From Sphingopyxis sp. MSC1_008 (lineage in GTDB: Bacteria > Pseudomonadota > Alphaproteobacteria > Sphingomonadales > Sphingomonadaceae): a stretch of 64,000 bases of DNA. This document shows, piece after piece, positions 43,675-51,905 of the stretch. Position 1 is the stretch's first letter; each line of letters opens with the position of its first letter. A program made the position numbers and the translations under genes. The notes under the pieces were generated by a model. That model saw only the letters and a list, made by a program, of their open reading frames with translations. It made no database searches and was not told where the DNA came from. The DNA lies in contig NZ_JALPRD010000003.1 in the NCBI RefSeq assembly GCF_023197165.1, positions 62,001-126,000 of the forward strand, given 5' to 3'.

Positions 43675-43941
43675 ATGACCGATACGCCCCCCGACCGCAT
43701 GTCGACCAATCCGCGCTCGCCGCATTTCGATATGGAAGTGCTGCAACGCGGCATCGGAATCCGCTTCAAGGGCAAGGAGCGCACCGACGTCGAGGAATAT
43801 TCGATCTCCGAAGGCTGGATTCGCGTCGCCGCGGGCAAGTCGAAGGACCGTTTCGGCCAGGCGATGACGATCAAGCTGTCGGGCGAGGTCGAAGCCTGGT
43901 TCGAAGACGCGGCGGCCGCCGGCGAAGGCGACGAAGCCTAA
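43675..43941 (+). CDS. DUF3297-family protein
   Basis: 88 residues from ATG 43675. The sequence (FDMEVLQRGIGIRFKGKERTDVEEYSISEGWIRV, then KDRFGQAMTIKLSGEVEAWFE) is typical of the short DUF3297 proteins common in proteobacteria, sometimes annotated as glutathione-peroxidase-related without evidence. It has no signal peptide and is acidic at the C-terminus. Function unknown. It is followed by a bidirectional terminator. Confidence 0.85.
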   Translation: MTDTPPDRMSTNPRSPHFDMEVLQRGIGIRFKGKERTDVEEYSISEGWIRVAAGKSKDRFGQAMTIKLSGEVEAWFEDAAAAGEGDEA

Positions 43942-43962
43942 ACACGCAGGCGCCACGGCGCA

Positions 43963-43997
43963 TAAAAGAAGCCCCGGAGCGATCCGGGGCTTTCTTT
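43963..43997. terminator. Bidirectional rho-independent terminator
   Basis: AAAAGAAGCCCCGGA, loop GCGA, TCCGGGGCTTTCTTT: a 9-bp GC stem flanked by A-rich and T-rich tracts, between converging genes. It can serve both strands. Confidence 0.88.
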
Positions 43998-44031
43998 GTG
44001 CGCGCGATACGCTTGCAGTATGTCGTTGGGG

Positions 44032-44616
44032 CTACTGGCCGAGCGAGGCGGCGACGGTCTCGAGGCCGTTGCCGGGTTTCCAGTCGTTCTGGGCCCAGAC
44101 CGGCGCCTTGAAGCTGGGGGCCTTGTTCGGTGCGCCCGCTTCGCCGTCGACGTAGATGAAGCCCTGCACCGGGTTGGCGCGGAGGCCCAGGTCGCCGATC
44201 GGGGCGTACCAGACGCGAACCATGCTCCAGTCGCCGGCATTGCTGACGTCGACGACGCGGACGTTGCGCTCGATCTGGCCGCGGCGGCCGTTGATCGGCG
44301 ACCAGTTGGCATGGTCGATCAGGATTTCGCGGTCGCTGACGATTTTCTTGACGACGGCAACATGGCCGAGCGGCATGCCGCCGGTGCCGGCGAAGGCCAT
44401 CACGGCGCCCTGGCGGGGTTCTTCACCGCGCTGATAGGTGCCGGCGGCTTGCGCCCACCAGGTCTTGGCGTTGCCGCGGATTTCGACGCCCGATTCGGCG
44501 CGAGCGAAGGGGACGCACTGGAGATAGTCGCGCGCCGCGGCGGGCGCGCTGGCGAGCAGGCCGGTGATCATCATCACAGACGCCATGGCGGCTGCCAGGT
44601 AACGACGAATAAGCAT
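44032..44616 (-). CDS. Exported CHAP-domain peptidoglycan amidase
   Basis: 194 residues from ATG 44616. Signal peptide (AAAMASVMMITGLLASAPAAA), then a CHAP fold with catalytic C34 in LQCVPFAR, H85 in GHVAVV and N104 in DHANW. CHAP enzymes cut amide bonds in peptidoglycan, so it likely acts in cell-wall remodelling in the periplasm. No SH3 or LysM binding domain is attached. It stands alone, ahead of a shared terminator. Confidence 0.88.
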   Translation of the reverse strand: MLIRRYLAAAMASVMMITGLLASAPAAARDYLQCVPFARAESGVEIRGNAKTWWAQAAGTYQRGEEPRQGAVMAFAGTGGMPLGHVAVVKKIVSDREILIDHANWSPINGRRGQIERNVRVVDVSNAGDWSMVRVWYAPIGDLGLRANPVQGFIYVDGEAGAPNKAPSFKAPVWAQNDWKPGNGLETVAASLGQ

Positions 44617-44782
44617 GGAAAGCGACCCCCCGATGGCTTGTCTTCAAGCGTTGGAGCGTCTTTGCTATGCCTTGCGCCAGCCACCAACCGTATAGCGATG
44701 AGCCGCGCCGTCGGTGCGATGGATGGGGGAACCTTTTGTTAAGCTGTTCAATTCGTCGTGTGGGCGTTTCAGCCTGTCGCCG

Positions 44783-47137
44783 TCAAGCGGCGACGGTCGC
44801 CACATCGTCGGGCGCGCGGAACAGCGTCAGCACGTCGCTCGCGGGCATCGGGCGCCCGTAATAATAGCCCTGGATATTGCTGCACCCAAAGCCGCGGAGC
44901 GTTTCGACCTCGAGCTCGGTTTCGGCGCCCTCGGCGGTCGTCGACATGCCGAGGCTGTCGGCGAGCGCGACGACGGCGCGGATGATCGCGATCGATTCGA
45001 TGCTGCCCTTGGCGGCGCCGACGACGAAGCTGCGGTCGACCTTGATCGTCGAAAATTGCGTCTTGCGCAGATAGCCGAGCGACGAATAGCCGGTGCCGAA
45101 ATCGTCGAGCGACAGGCGGATGCCGAGCCCGATCAGCTGGTCGAGCAGCTGCGCCGCGCCGCCACCGTCGCGCAGGAACACGCTTTCGGTGACTTCGATT
45201 TCGAGCCGTTGCGGCGAAAGCCCGCTCTGCGCAAGCGCCGAGACGACGACCGAGGCGAAGCTGGGATCGGTGAGCTGGTCGGCGGAGACGTTGATCGCGA
45301 CCTTGAGGTTCGACGGCCATTTCATCGCTTCGTGGCACGCGGTGCGCAGCACCCACTCGCCGATCGGCGAGATCAGGCGCGCATCCTCGGCGAGCGGGAT
45401 GAAGCGGCCCGGCGACACATTGCCGAGCTTTTGATTGTGCCACCGGATCAGCGCTTCGAAGCCGTTCAATGTGCCGTCGGCGGCGGTCACCACCGGCTGG
45501 TAATAAAGTTCGAATTCGCCGCGTTCGAGCGCGCCGCGCAATTCCTGCTCCATCACGCGCCGTTCCTCGGCCTGCGCGTGCAGCGAGGCGACATAGGCGG
45601 CGACGACATTGCCGCCCTTGTCCTTAGATTTGTAGAGCGCAAGGTCGGCGTTGCGGGTCAGCGTTTCGACCGTCGCGCCATCGGTGGGCCCGATCGCGAA
45701 GCCGACACTGGCGCCGACGAACAGCTGGTGATTGTCGACCACATAGGGACGGCTGATCGTCGTGATGAGCCGCTGCGCGAGGTCCTCGGCCGAATCGGCC
45801 GACGGGACATTGTGGAGCACGACGGCAAATTCGTCGCCGCCGAGGCGTCCGCAGGTCATCCCGCGTTCCATCAGACCCTTCAGCCGCGCCGCGACCTGCG
45901 CGAGCAATTTGTCGCCGACGGGGTGGCCCAGCGTATCATTGACCGCCTTGAACCGGTCGAGGTCGATCATCAGCAGCGCGCAGCGCGACTTGGCTTCGAG
46001 CGCGTGGCTCAGCGCGCGCGCCAGATCCTCGTTGAGGCTGAGGCGATTGGGCAGGCCGGTCAGATTGTCGAAGCGCGCCATTTTGGCGATCTGTTCGGCG
46101 GTCGCGCGCTTTTCGGTGACGTCCGATCCGACGCCGCGGAAACCGAGGAACTTGCCCGTTTCGTCGAGGCGCGGCGACGCGGACAATTCCCACCAGCGCG
46201 GCATGCCCCCGATCGTCACCGGGACGATCAGGTTCGAAAAGCTTTCGCGTCGCTTCATCCGTTCGGCCATGTCGTGCAGGCTTTTGGGGAACAGGCCGGT
46301 TTCCCAGGCATCGCCCGAAAGCGCCTGCAACAGCGGCACGCCCTCGAGCGTCTCCGCGGTGCCGCCGAGCGCATAGGCGAGACGCGGCGAGACGTGGACG
46401 AGGCGGCGGCTATTGTCGGTCTGCCACAGCCAGTCGGCCGAGGTTTCCTCGAATTCGCGCAGCAGCAAGCTCACCGTTTCGGTTTTTTCGTGGAGCGTCT
46501 CTTCGGCGCGGCGAAAGCGGATATGGCTTTGTGCGAAACGGACGCAGAAGGCGCAAAGCAGCAGCCCGGCGGCGATTGCGACCCCGGCCAGTTGCGGCGC
46601 GCCGGCGCGCACCAGCGCGGCGGCGGCCGACAGGGTGACGGGGGCGATAAACAGTACGCAGGCGAGCGGGACGCTGTGCGCGACGATCGAGAGCGTCACC
46701 ATCATCAGCACCGCGATCGTCCACATCGAAAGGACATGGTCGAGCGCCGGCGTCAGCCCCTGCAGCCAGAAAGGCGATCCCCAGAGAATCGCCGAATAGA
46801 GCGCGTGACGCACGCACAGCCGATATTCGACTACCCCCGAAAGCTTGGGGTCGCCGAGCGGGAGGCTCCGGAACCTGCTGTACGACCAGACGCCGAAAAC
46901 CAGCGCGCCGCCCAGCCAGCCGGCGGCGACGGGCAAAGGCACGCTGAGGATCATGGTGAAGGCCGCAACGAGCGCCATGCCCATGCCCATCAGCAGGCGC
47001 AGCGACCCGCGGCCGCGAAGCGGCGCGAGTTGGAGCTGGCGGAGGTTGCCGATGTCCTGATCGCGCGGCCCCAGCCCCAACAGGGTCCGCGCAGGAATGA
47101 CTTCGGCAGCAATTGGATCGGTCAGCAGGCTTTTCAC
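44783..47137 (-). CDS. Membrane GGDEF/EAL c-di-GMP protein with PAS domain
   Basis: 784 residues; the start is GTG at 47137. Several membrane helices fill about 46-200, then a PAS-like domain (about 225-345), GGDEF (about 355-515) with intact GGDEF at 433-437, and EAL (about 525-775) with EAL at 561-563 and DDFGTGYSSL. The RxxD inhibitory site usually found five residues before GGDEF is absent. Both active sites look intact, so it could make or degrade c-di-GMP; which activity dominates cannot be told. Confidence 0.93.
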   Translation of the reverse strand: MKSLLTDPIAAEVIPARTLLGLGPRDQDIGNLRQLQLAPLRGRGSLRLLMGMGMALVAAFTMILSVPLPVAAGWLGGALVFGVWSYSRFRSLPLGDPKLSGVVEYRLCVRHALYSAILWGSPFWLQGLTPALDHVLSMWTIAVLMMVTLSIVAHSVPLACVLFIAPVTLSAAAALVRAGAPQLAGVAIAAGLLLCAFCVRFAQSHIRFRRAEETLHEKTETVSLLLREFEETSADWLWQTDNSRRLVHVSPRLAYALGGTAETLEGVPLLQALSGDAWETGLFPKSLHDMAERMKRRESFSNLIVPVTIGGMPRWWELSASPRLDETGKFLGFRGVGSDVTEKRATAEQIAKMARFDNLTGLPNRLSLNEDLARALSHALEAKSRCALLMIDLDRFKAVNDTLGHPVGDKLLAQVAARLKGLMERGMTCGRLGGDEFAVVLHNVPSADSAEDLAQRLITTISRPYVVDNHQLFVGASVGFAIGPTDGATVETLTRNADLALYKSKDKGGNVVAAYVASLHAQAEERRVMEQELRGALERGEFELYYQPVVTAADGTLNGFEALIRWHNQKLGNVSPGRFIPLAEDARLISPIGEWVLRTACHEAMKWPSNLKVAINVSADQLTDPSFASVVVSALAQSGLSPQRLEIEVTESVFLRDGGGAAQLLDQLIGLGIRLSLDDFGTGYSSLGYLRKTQFSTIKVDRSFVVGAAKGSIESIAIIRAVVALADSLGMSTTAEGAETELEVETLRGFGCSNIQGYYYGRPMPASDVLTLFRAPDDVATVAA

Positions 47138-47248
47138 GCCCGCAGGTTTAATGCGTGGGTATTACCCGAAGGTAACCAAGTGTGCGCCAAAGCATCGTTT
47201 TTTGTCCCTTGTCGGGACAGGAAAAAACGTGGCCGTTCAGCGGGTTGA

Positions 47249-49000
47249 TCAGGCCGCCATCGCAAAAGGCTGGATTTCCCCGGCCAGATATTGCGCGCGC
47301 GCCTTCGACCGGCTGAGTTTCCCCGAACTGGTGCGCGGCAACGTGCGCGGCGGGATCAGTTCGATGAGGCAGTTCATGCCGGTGATCGCGCGGACGCGGT
47401 CGCGAATCGTCTCGCGCAGCGCGAGGCGCTCGGCCTCGTCGCTGGTACGGCACTGGACGAGCACCGCGGGGGTTTCCTCGCCGCCGGGCGCGGTGATCGC
47501 GAAGGCCGCGATGTCGCCCGATTTGAAGCCCGGCAACTGCTCGACCGCCCACTCGATATCCTGCGGCCAGTGATTCTTGCCGTTGATGATGATCATGTCC
47601 TTGGCGCGGCCGACGATATAGATGTAACCGTCTGAGAGATAACCCATATCGCCCGTGTCGAGCCAGCCGTCCTTCATGCACGCCGCGGTCGATTCGGGGT
47701 CACGGAAATAGCCGGTCATCAGCGACGGGCCGGTGCACCACACCTTGCCGACGGTCTGGTCGGGCAGCGCATTGCCCGCTTCGTCGCGGACCTCGATCAC
47801 CATGTCGCGCGCGGCGCGGCCGCAGTTGACGATCGCGCGGTAGCGCGTCGGCCGGCCCGAATCATTCGCGGCGCCCGACAATTCGGTTTCCTCGACCAGT
47901 TCGACGACGATCCCTTCGCCCGGGGGCATGATGCTGACCGCGAGCGTCGCTTCGGCAAGACCATAGCTCGGCAGGAAGGCGCTCGCCTTGAAACCCGCGT
48001 CGGCGAAGGCATCGACGAAGCTCTGCATCACGTCGGGGCGGATCATGTCGGCGCCATTGCCCGCGACGCGCCAGCGCGACAGGTCGAAACGGTCGGCGAC
48101 ATGCGTCTGGCTCGACACGCGGCGCGCGCAGATGTCGTAGCCGAAGGTCGGCGAATAGCTGAGCGTCGTACCCTCGTTGCGGCTGATCAGGTCGAGCCAC
48201 GCGAGCGGGCGGCGGGCGAAATCCTCGGTCTTGAGATAATCGACCGACACCTGGTTCGCGACGGGCGAGAGAAGGCAGCCGACGAGGCCCATGTCGTGAT
48301 ACCAAGGCAACCACGAGATGCAGCGGTCGCTGTCGCGCACTTCCATGCCGTGGCTGTGCGCGGCGAGGTTGTTGAGCAATGCGGCGTGGGTGACCGCGAC
48401 GCCGTGCGGGAAGCGCGTCGAACCGCTGCTGTATTGCAGATAGCAGGTCTCGTCCGACTTCTGCTCGGGAAGCGCCGCGACCGGCGCCGGATTATGCTCG
48501 AAAGCGCTCCAGTCGACGGGCGTCACGCCTTCCTTTTCGGCCGCTTCGACCGCCATTGCGGCGATTTCGGGCGGGAAGAAGAGCATCGTGGGGTCGCAGC
48601 TTGAAAGCTGGACGACGAGCTGGCCGACATAGCTATCGCGCCCGCCGAAGCTGGTCGGGAGCGGCAGCGGCACCGGCCAGGCGCCGGCGTAGATCGTGCC
48701 GAAGAACAGCGCGGCGAATTCGGGGCCGGTTTCGGCGATCAGCGCGATTCGGTCGCCGGGCTTCACGCCCGTTGCGATCAGCCGATAGGCGGCCCGAAGC
48801 GCGTCGACCTTGAGTTCGCTGTACGGATAAGGGCGCAAAAGCTTGCCGCGCGGATCGTGGAAATTGAGCCCGCGCGTGCCGGCGGCGGCATAATCGAGTG
48901 CTTCGCCGATGGTGGCGAAGTCGGAAAAGCGGCGCGGCTGCGCACAGAGCGTCGGGGTCGACGTCAGCGCGTCGGCCTGCGTTTCGATGATCTGGGTCAT
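47249..49000 (-). CDS. Fatty acyl-AMP ligase (FAAL)
   Basis: 583 residues from ATG 49000; an in-frame codon further upstream at 49105 is less likely. Adenylation motifs include YLQYSSGSTRFPHGVAVTH and TGDMGYLSDGYIYIVGRAKDMIIINGKN with HWPQDIE, typical of FAAL proteins, which activate fatty acids as acyl-adenylates for transfer to acyl carrier proteins in lipid or polyketide synthesis. No carrier protein, polyketide synthase or acyltransferase gene is adjacent, so its partner lies elsewhere. No strong ribosome binding site is visible. Confidence 0.9.
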   Translation of the reverse strand: MTQIIETQADALTSTPTLCAQPRRFSDFATIGEALDYAAAGTRGLNFHDPRGKLLRPYPYSELKVDALRAAYRLIATGVKPGDRIALIAETGPEFAALFFGTIYAGAWPVPLPLPTSFGGRDSYVGQLVVQLSSCDPTMLFFPPEIAAMAVEAAEKEGVTPVDWSAFEHNPAPVAALPEQKSDETCYLQYSSGSTRFPHGVAVTHAALLNNLAAHSHGMEVRDSDRCISWLPWYHDMGLVGCLLSPVANQVSVDYLKTEDFARRPLAWLDLISRNEGTTLSYSPTFGYDICARRVSSQTHVADRFDLSRWRVAGNGADMIRPDVMQSFVDAFADAGFKASAFLPSYGLAEATLAVSIMPPGEGIVVELVEETELSGAANDSGRPTRYRAIVNCGRAARDMVIEVRDEAGNALPDQTVGKVWCTGPSLMTGYFRDPESTAACMKDGWLDTGDMGYLSDGYIYIVGRAKDMIIINGKNHWPQDIEWAVEQLPGFKSGDIAAFAITAPGGEETPAVLVQCRTSDEAERLALRETIRDRVRAITGMNCLIELIPPRTLPRTSSGKLSRSKARAQYLAGEIQPFAMAA

Positions 49001-49061
49001 AGGGGGTGCGACATCCCTTGAAATGGGCCGCGCGGCAACAAGCATGTCATCTTTTGAAGCC

Positions 49062-49097
49062 ATTATATGTGCGCGAGCCCAGTGTTGTTTAGAACAA
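49062..49097 (-). promoter_or_regulatory. Promoter of the FAAL gene with palindrome at -35
   Basis: TATAAT (complement of 49062-49067) is a consensus -10. At the -35 position, 17 bases upstream, lies a palindrome TTGTT-TAG-AACAA (49085-49097) in place of a TTGACA hexamer. This suggests an operator or activator site. Transcription would leave a leader of about 55 bases before ATG 49000. Confidence 0.45.
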
Positions 49098-49179
49098 TCG
49101 CCCATTTCCGGGCGTTAAGGCCCGATATGGCGGTGTTGATCGTTCTCAATCAGGCCCGACTGTGGCACAAACATGGCAT

Positions 49180-49752
49180 ATGGCCAACCGCCGCGCCCCA
49201 CCCGACCGATCGAAAAGGCCGCTTGGCGCCGCGAAGCTTGACGAACTGGCGCTCGCTTATGTCGCGCGATTCGCGACGAGCCGGGCGAAACTGACGCGCT
49301 ATTTGTCGCGAAAAGTCCGCGAATCCGAATGGATAGACGAAATCGACGCCATGACGGCGTGCGAGGCGGTGGCCGACCGGATGGAGCGTTTGCGCTATCT
49401 CGACGACCGCCAATATGCCGTGATGCGCGCGGGGGTGATGACGCGGCGCGGGCTGGGCGTGCGGCGGGTCAAGGCGCAGCTTTACGTCGATGGAATCGCG
49501 GAGAAAGACAGCGGTGAGGCGATCGAGACGGCCGAGGGCGTCGCGGTCGCCGCAGCCGTCGGTTTTGCGCGGCGGCGGCGGTTCGGGCCGTTCGCGGTGC
49601 GATCGAGCGACGATCCGAAGCAACGCGAGCGGCAAATCGCCGCCTTTCTGCGCGCGGGGCACAGCATGACGATCGCGCGCCGCATCCTCGCCGTCCCGCC
49701 GGGGGACGAGGCGGCGCTGGCGGTGCTGGACGACGAAGCGATGCTCGATTAG
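49180..49752 (+). CDS. recX: RecX-family regulatory protein
   Basis: 190 residues from ATG 49180 (GTG at 49162 is an alternative). It has the helical repeats of RecX, with ALAYVARFATSRAKLTRYLSRKVR, then RLRYLDDRQYAVMRAGVMTRRGLGVRRVKAQL and a C-terminal RQIAAFLRAGHSMTIARRIL. RecX binds RecA filaments and restrains recombinase activity. In this window it is not next to recA; it heads a same-strand run with DUF192, NDUFA12 and DUF2155 genes. Confidence 0.82.
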   Translation: MANRRAPPDRSKRPLGAAKLDELALAYVARFATSRAKLTRYLSRKVRESEWIDEIDAMTACEAVADRMERLRYLDDRQYAVMRAGVMTRRGLGVRRVKAQLYVDGIAEKDSGEAIETAEGVAVAAAVGFARRRRFGPFAVRSSDDPKQRERQIAAFLRAGHSMTIARRILAVPPGDEAALAVLDDEAMLD

Positions 49753-49784
49753 GTCCGGCGACATCACGGGATAAGGATCTGCCG

Positions 49785-50234
49785 ATGCGCGCCATTTTTA
49801 CCGCCCTTGCGCTGTCGCTCGCACTGCCGATGGCGGCGTGCAGCAAGGATGTGAACGAGGGGCAGGGCGTCGCGACGATCGTGGCGGATGGCGCGACGCA
49901 CAAGTTCAACGTCGAAGTCGCCCGCACCAAGGAGGAGCAGGCGCGCGGGCTGATGTTCCGTACCAGCCTGCCCGAGGGCGGCGGAATGCTCTTTCCGTTC
50001 GAGAAGCCGCGAATCGCCAGTTTCTGGATGAAGAACACGCTGATCCCGCTCGATATGATCTTCATCCGCGCCGACGGCAGTATCGACCGCATCGCCGAAA
50101 ATACGATCCCCGAATCGATCGAGCCGGTGGTGAGTGGCGGCGAGGTTTCGGCGGTGCTCGAACTTTCCGGCGGTACGGCGGCGAAGCTTGGCATCGACGA
50201 GACCGCAAAGATCACGTGGAAAGATGGAAAATAG
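49785..50234 (+). CDS. DUF192-family lipoprotein
   Basis: 149 residues from ATG 49785 with AAGGAT upstream. Lipobox MAAC (C19) predicts a lipid-anchored periplasmic protein. The DUF192 core shows ARTKEEQARGLMFRTSLPEGGGMLFPF and FWMKNTLIPLDMIFI, strongly conserved in the family. DUF192 proteins are widespread and of unproven function. The NDUFA12 gene follows 60 bases later. Confidence 0.88.
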   Translation: MRAIFTALALSLALPMAACSKDVNEGQGVATIVADGATHKFNVEVARTKEEQARGLMFRTSLPEGGGMLFPFEKPRIASFWMKNTLIPLDMIFIRADGSIDRIAENTIPESIEPVVSGGEVSAVLELSGGTAAKLGIDETAKITWKDGK

Positions 50235-50294
50235 CGGCGCGCCGCGCGGTTTGCGGCTTGCGGACCGCGCTGCCTTGCCTGTAAACGCCACGCC

Positions 50295-50675
50295 ATGAGC
50301 ATCTTGGGCAAGATTTTCACCTGGTGGGACGGCGCGACCGTCGGCACGTTGCTGAACAGCTGGAGCACCGGCACGAAGGTGGGCGAGGACAGCCTCGGCA
50401 ACCGTTATTTCCGCGCGAAAAAGGGCGGGCGCCGCTGGGTGCTGTACAATGGATCGAACGACGCGAGCCGCGTGCCGCCCGAATGGCACGGCTGGCTGCA
50501 CGGCACCTTCGACGAACTGCCGACCGACGCCCTTCCCGCGCCGCGCGCGTGGGAGCAGGAGGCAACCGCGAACCTGACCGGCAGCACGGGCGCCTATCGC
50601 CCCGCCGGCGCGCTCGAACGCGGCGGCCAGCGCGCCGCCGCGACGGGCGATTATGAGGCCTGGCGGCCCGAGTGA
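50295..50675 (+). CDS. NADH:ubiquinone oxidoreductase subunit NDUFA12
   Basis: 126 residues from ATG 50295. Opening WWDGATVGTLLNSWSTGTKVGEDSLGNRYF and YNGSNDASRVPPEWHGWLHG are diagnostic of the alphaproteobacterial accessory subunit of complex I homologous to mitochondrial NDUFA12. It would sit at the membrane arm/Q-module junction. Its stop overlaps the GTG of the DUF2155 gene, a gene order often seen in this class. Confidence 0.95.
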   Translation: MSILGKIFTWWDGATVGTLLNSWSTGTKVGEDSLGNRYFRAKKGGRRWVLYNGSNDASRVPPEWHGWLHGTFDELPTDALPAPRAWEQEATANLTGSTGAYRPAGALERGGQRAAATGDYEAWRPE

Positions 50676-51343
50676 AACCCAGCGTGGCGCGCCAGATTTC
50701 GACCGCGCTGATCGCGCTTATGGCCGCGACCGCGCTGACCGCCTGCGACCGGACACCGTCGAAAGCGGGTGGCAGCACCACAGTCCCGACCGTCGCCAAA
50801 TCCGAACGCGTGCGGCAGGAAGTCGGCGGCATCGAAGGCGCGACCCCGATGGCCGAGCGCGTAGCCGTCGTCGGCCTGCTCAACAAACGCAACGGGCTCG
50901 TCCGCGAACTCGAGATGAAGCCCGGCGAATCGGCACGCGTCGGCCGCGCGATCGTCCGGCTGCGCGCGTGCGAACAGACGGCGCCGTGGGAAGATCCGCC
51001 CGAAACGGGTGCGTTCGTCCAGCTGACGGTGCAGGATCAGCGCGACGACAAATGGTATCGCGTCTTTTCGGGCTGGATTTTCCGCGAGCGGCCCGACCGC
51101 AACGTGATCGAGCACCCGATCTATGACGTCTTCGTCAAAAGCTGCGCGATGACATATCCGGGCGGCGAACCGGTCGCGCGTTCGGCGCCGAAATCGGGCG
51201 CCGCTGCGGCGCCCAAGGCATCGAGCGCACCCCAGTCGCCCGCGACGAACGGCGGCGAGGGCGCGGCAGCGCCCGTCGCGCCCCCGGTCGTGCCCGCCCC
51301 GGCGCCCAAAGCGGCGCCGTCGCCCCCCGCCAACACCGAATAG
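50672..51343 (+). CDS. DUF2155-family lipoprotein
   Basis: 223 residues from GTG 50672, overlapping the NDUFA12 stop. Signal peptide with lipobox LTAC (C25). The DUF2155 core (about 60-165) has LLNKRNGLVRELEMKPGE, LRACEQTAPWEDPPETGAF and WIFRERPDRNVIEHPIYDVFVKSC. The C-terminal 55 residues are Ala/Pro-rich and are encoded opposite the 3' end of aat. The domain is typical of alphaproteobacteria and follows NDUFA12, but its function is not known. Confidence 0.88.
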   Translation: MKPSVARQISTALIALMAATALTACDRTPSKAGGSTTVPTVAKSERVRQEVGGIEGATPMAERVAVVGLLNKRNGLVRELEMKPGESARVGRAIVRLRACEQTAPWEDPPETGAFVQLTVQDQRDDKWYRVFSGWIFRERPDRNVIEHPIYDVFVKSCAMTYPGGEPVARSAPKSGAAAAPKASSAPQSPATNGGEGAAAPVAPPVVPAPAPKAAPSPPANTE

Positions 51344-51873
51344 AGCCGCGCGAGATAGTCGGCCTGGCGGATTTCGATCGCGCCGAGGCTGGCGAGGTGC
51401 GGGGTGATGAACTGGCAATCGAGCAATTTCCAGCCGCCCGCGCGTAACCGTGCGACGAGGTGCGCGAGCGCGACTTTCGACGCGTCGCGCGCGCGGCTGA
51501 CCATCGATTCGCCGAAAAAGGCGCGGCCGAGCGTCACGCCATAGAGCCCGCCGGCGAGCTCGCCATCCAGCCAGCATTCGACACTGTGCGCATGGCCGAG
51601 CAGGAACAACCGGTCGTAGCTCGCGCGGATCACCGGATTGATCCACGTCGTCGGCCGGTCGTCGGCGGGTGCGGCGCAAAGCGCGACCATATCGGCAAAG
51701 GCGGTATCGGTCGTGACGCGAAAGCGGTCCGACACGATCACCTTTTTCAGGCTGTGCGACAGGTGGAAATGGTCGAGCGGCAGGATCGCGCGCAGCCGCG
51801 GTTCGACCCAATGGACCGACGGGTCGTCCGCCCCGTCGGCCATCGGAAAAATGCCCTGCGCATAGGCGCTCAA
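51121..51873 (-). CDS. aat: Leucyl/phenylalanyl-tRNA--protein transferase
   Basis: 250 residues from TTG 51873. AYAQGIFPMADG and the stretch GLYGVTLGRAFFGESMVSRARDASKVAL identify Aat, which adds Leu or Phe to N-terminal Arg/Lys for N-end-rule degradation. The family's N-terminal DPALLL lies just upstream in frame, so translation probably begins earlier, perhaps at CTG 51909, which overlaps the methyltransferase TGA. The C-terminal segment ending GYVIAQLLTKTS runs 223 bases into the opposite strand of the DUF2155 gene. Confidence 0.9.
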   Translation of the reverse strand: MSAYAQGIFPMADGADDPSVHWVEPRLRAILPLDHFHLSHSLKKVIVSDRFRVTTDTAFADMVALCAAPADDRPTTWINPVIRASYDRLFLLGHAHSVECWLDGELAGGLYGVTLGRAFFGESMVSRARDASKVALAHLVARLRAGGWKLLDCQFITPHLASLGAIEIRQADYLARLYSVLAGGDGAALGAGAGTTGGATGAAAPSPPFVAGDWGALDALGAAAAPDFGAERATGSPPGYVIAQLLTKTS

Positions 51874-51905
51874 AAGCAGCGCCGGGTCGATGGATTCAAA
51901 ATGCT

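Noticed and set aside
44714-47248. 844-codon plus-strand open frame
   Set aside because: Antisense shadow of the GGDEF/EAL gene, whose motifs on the minus strand are clear.
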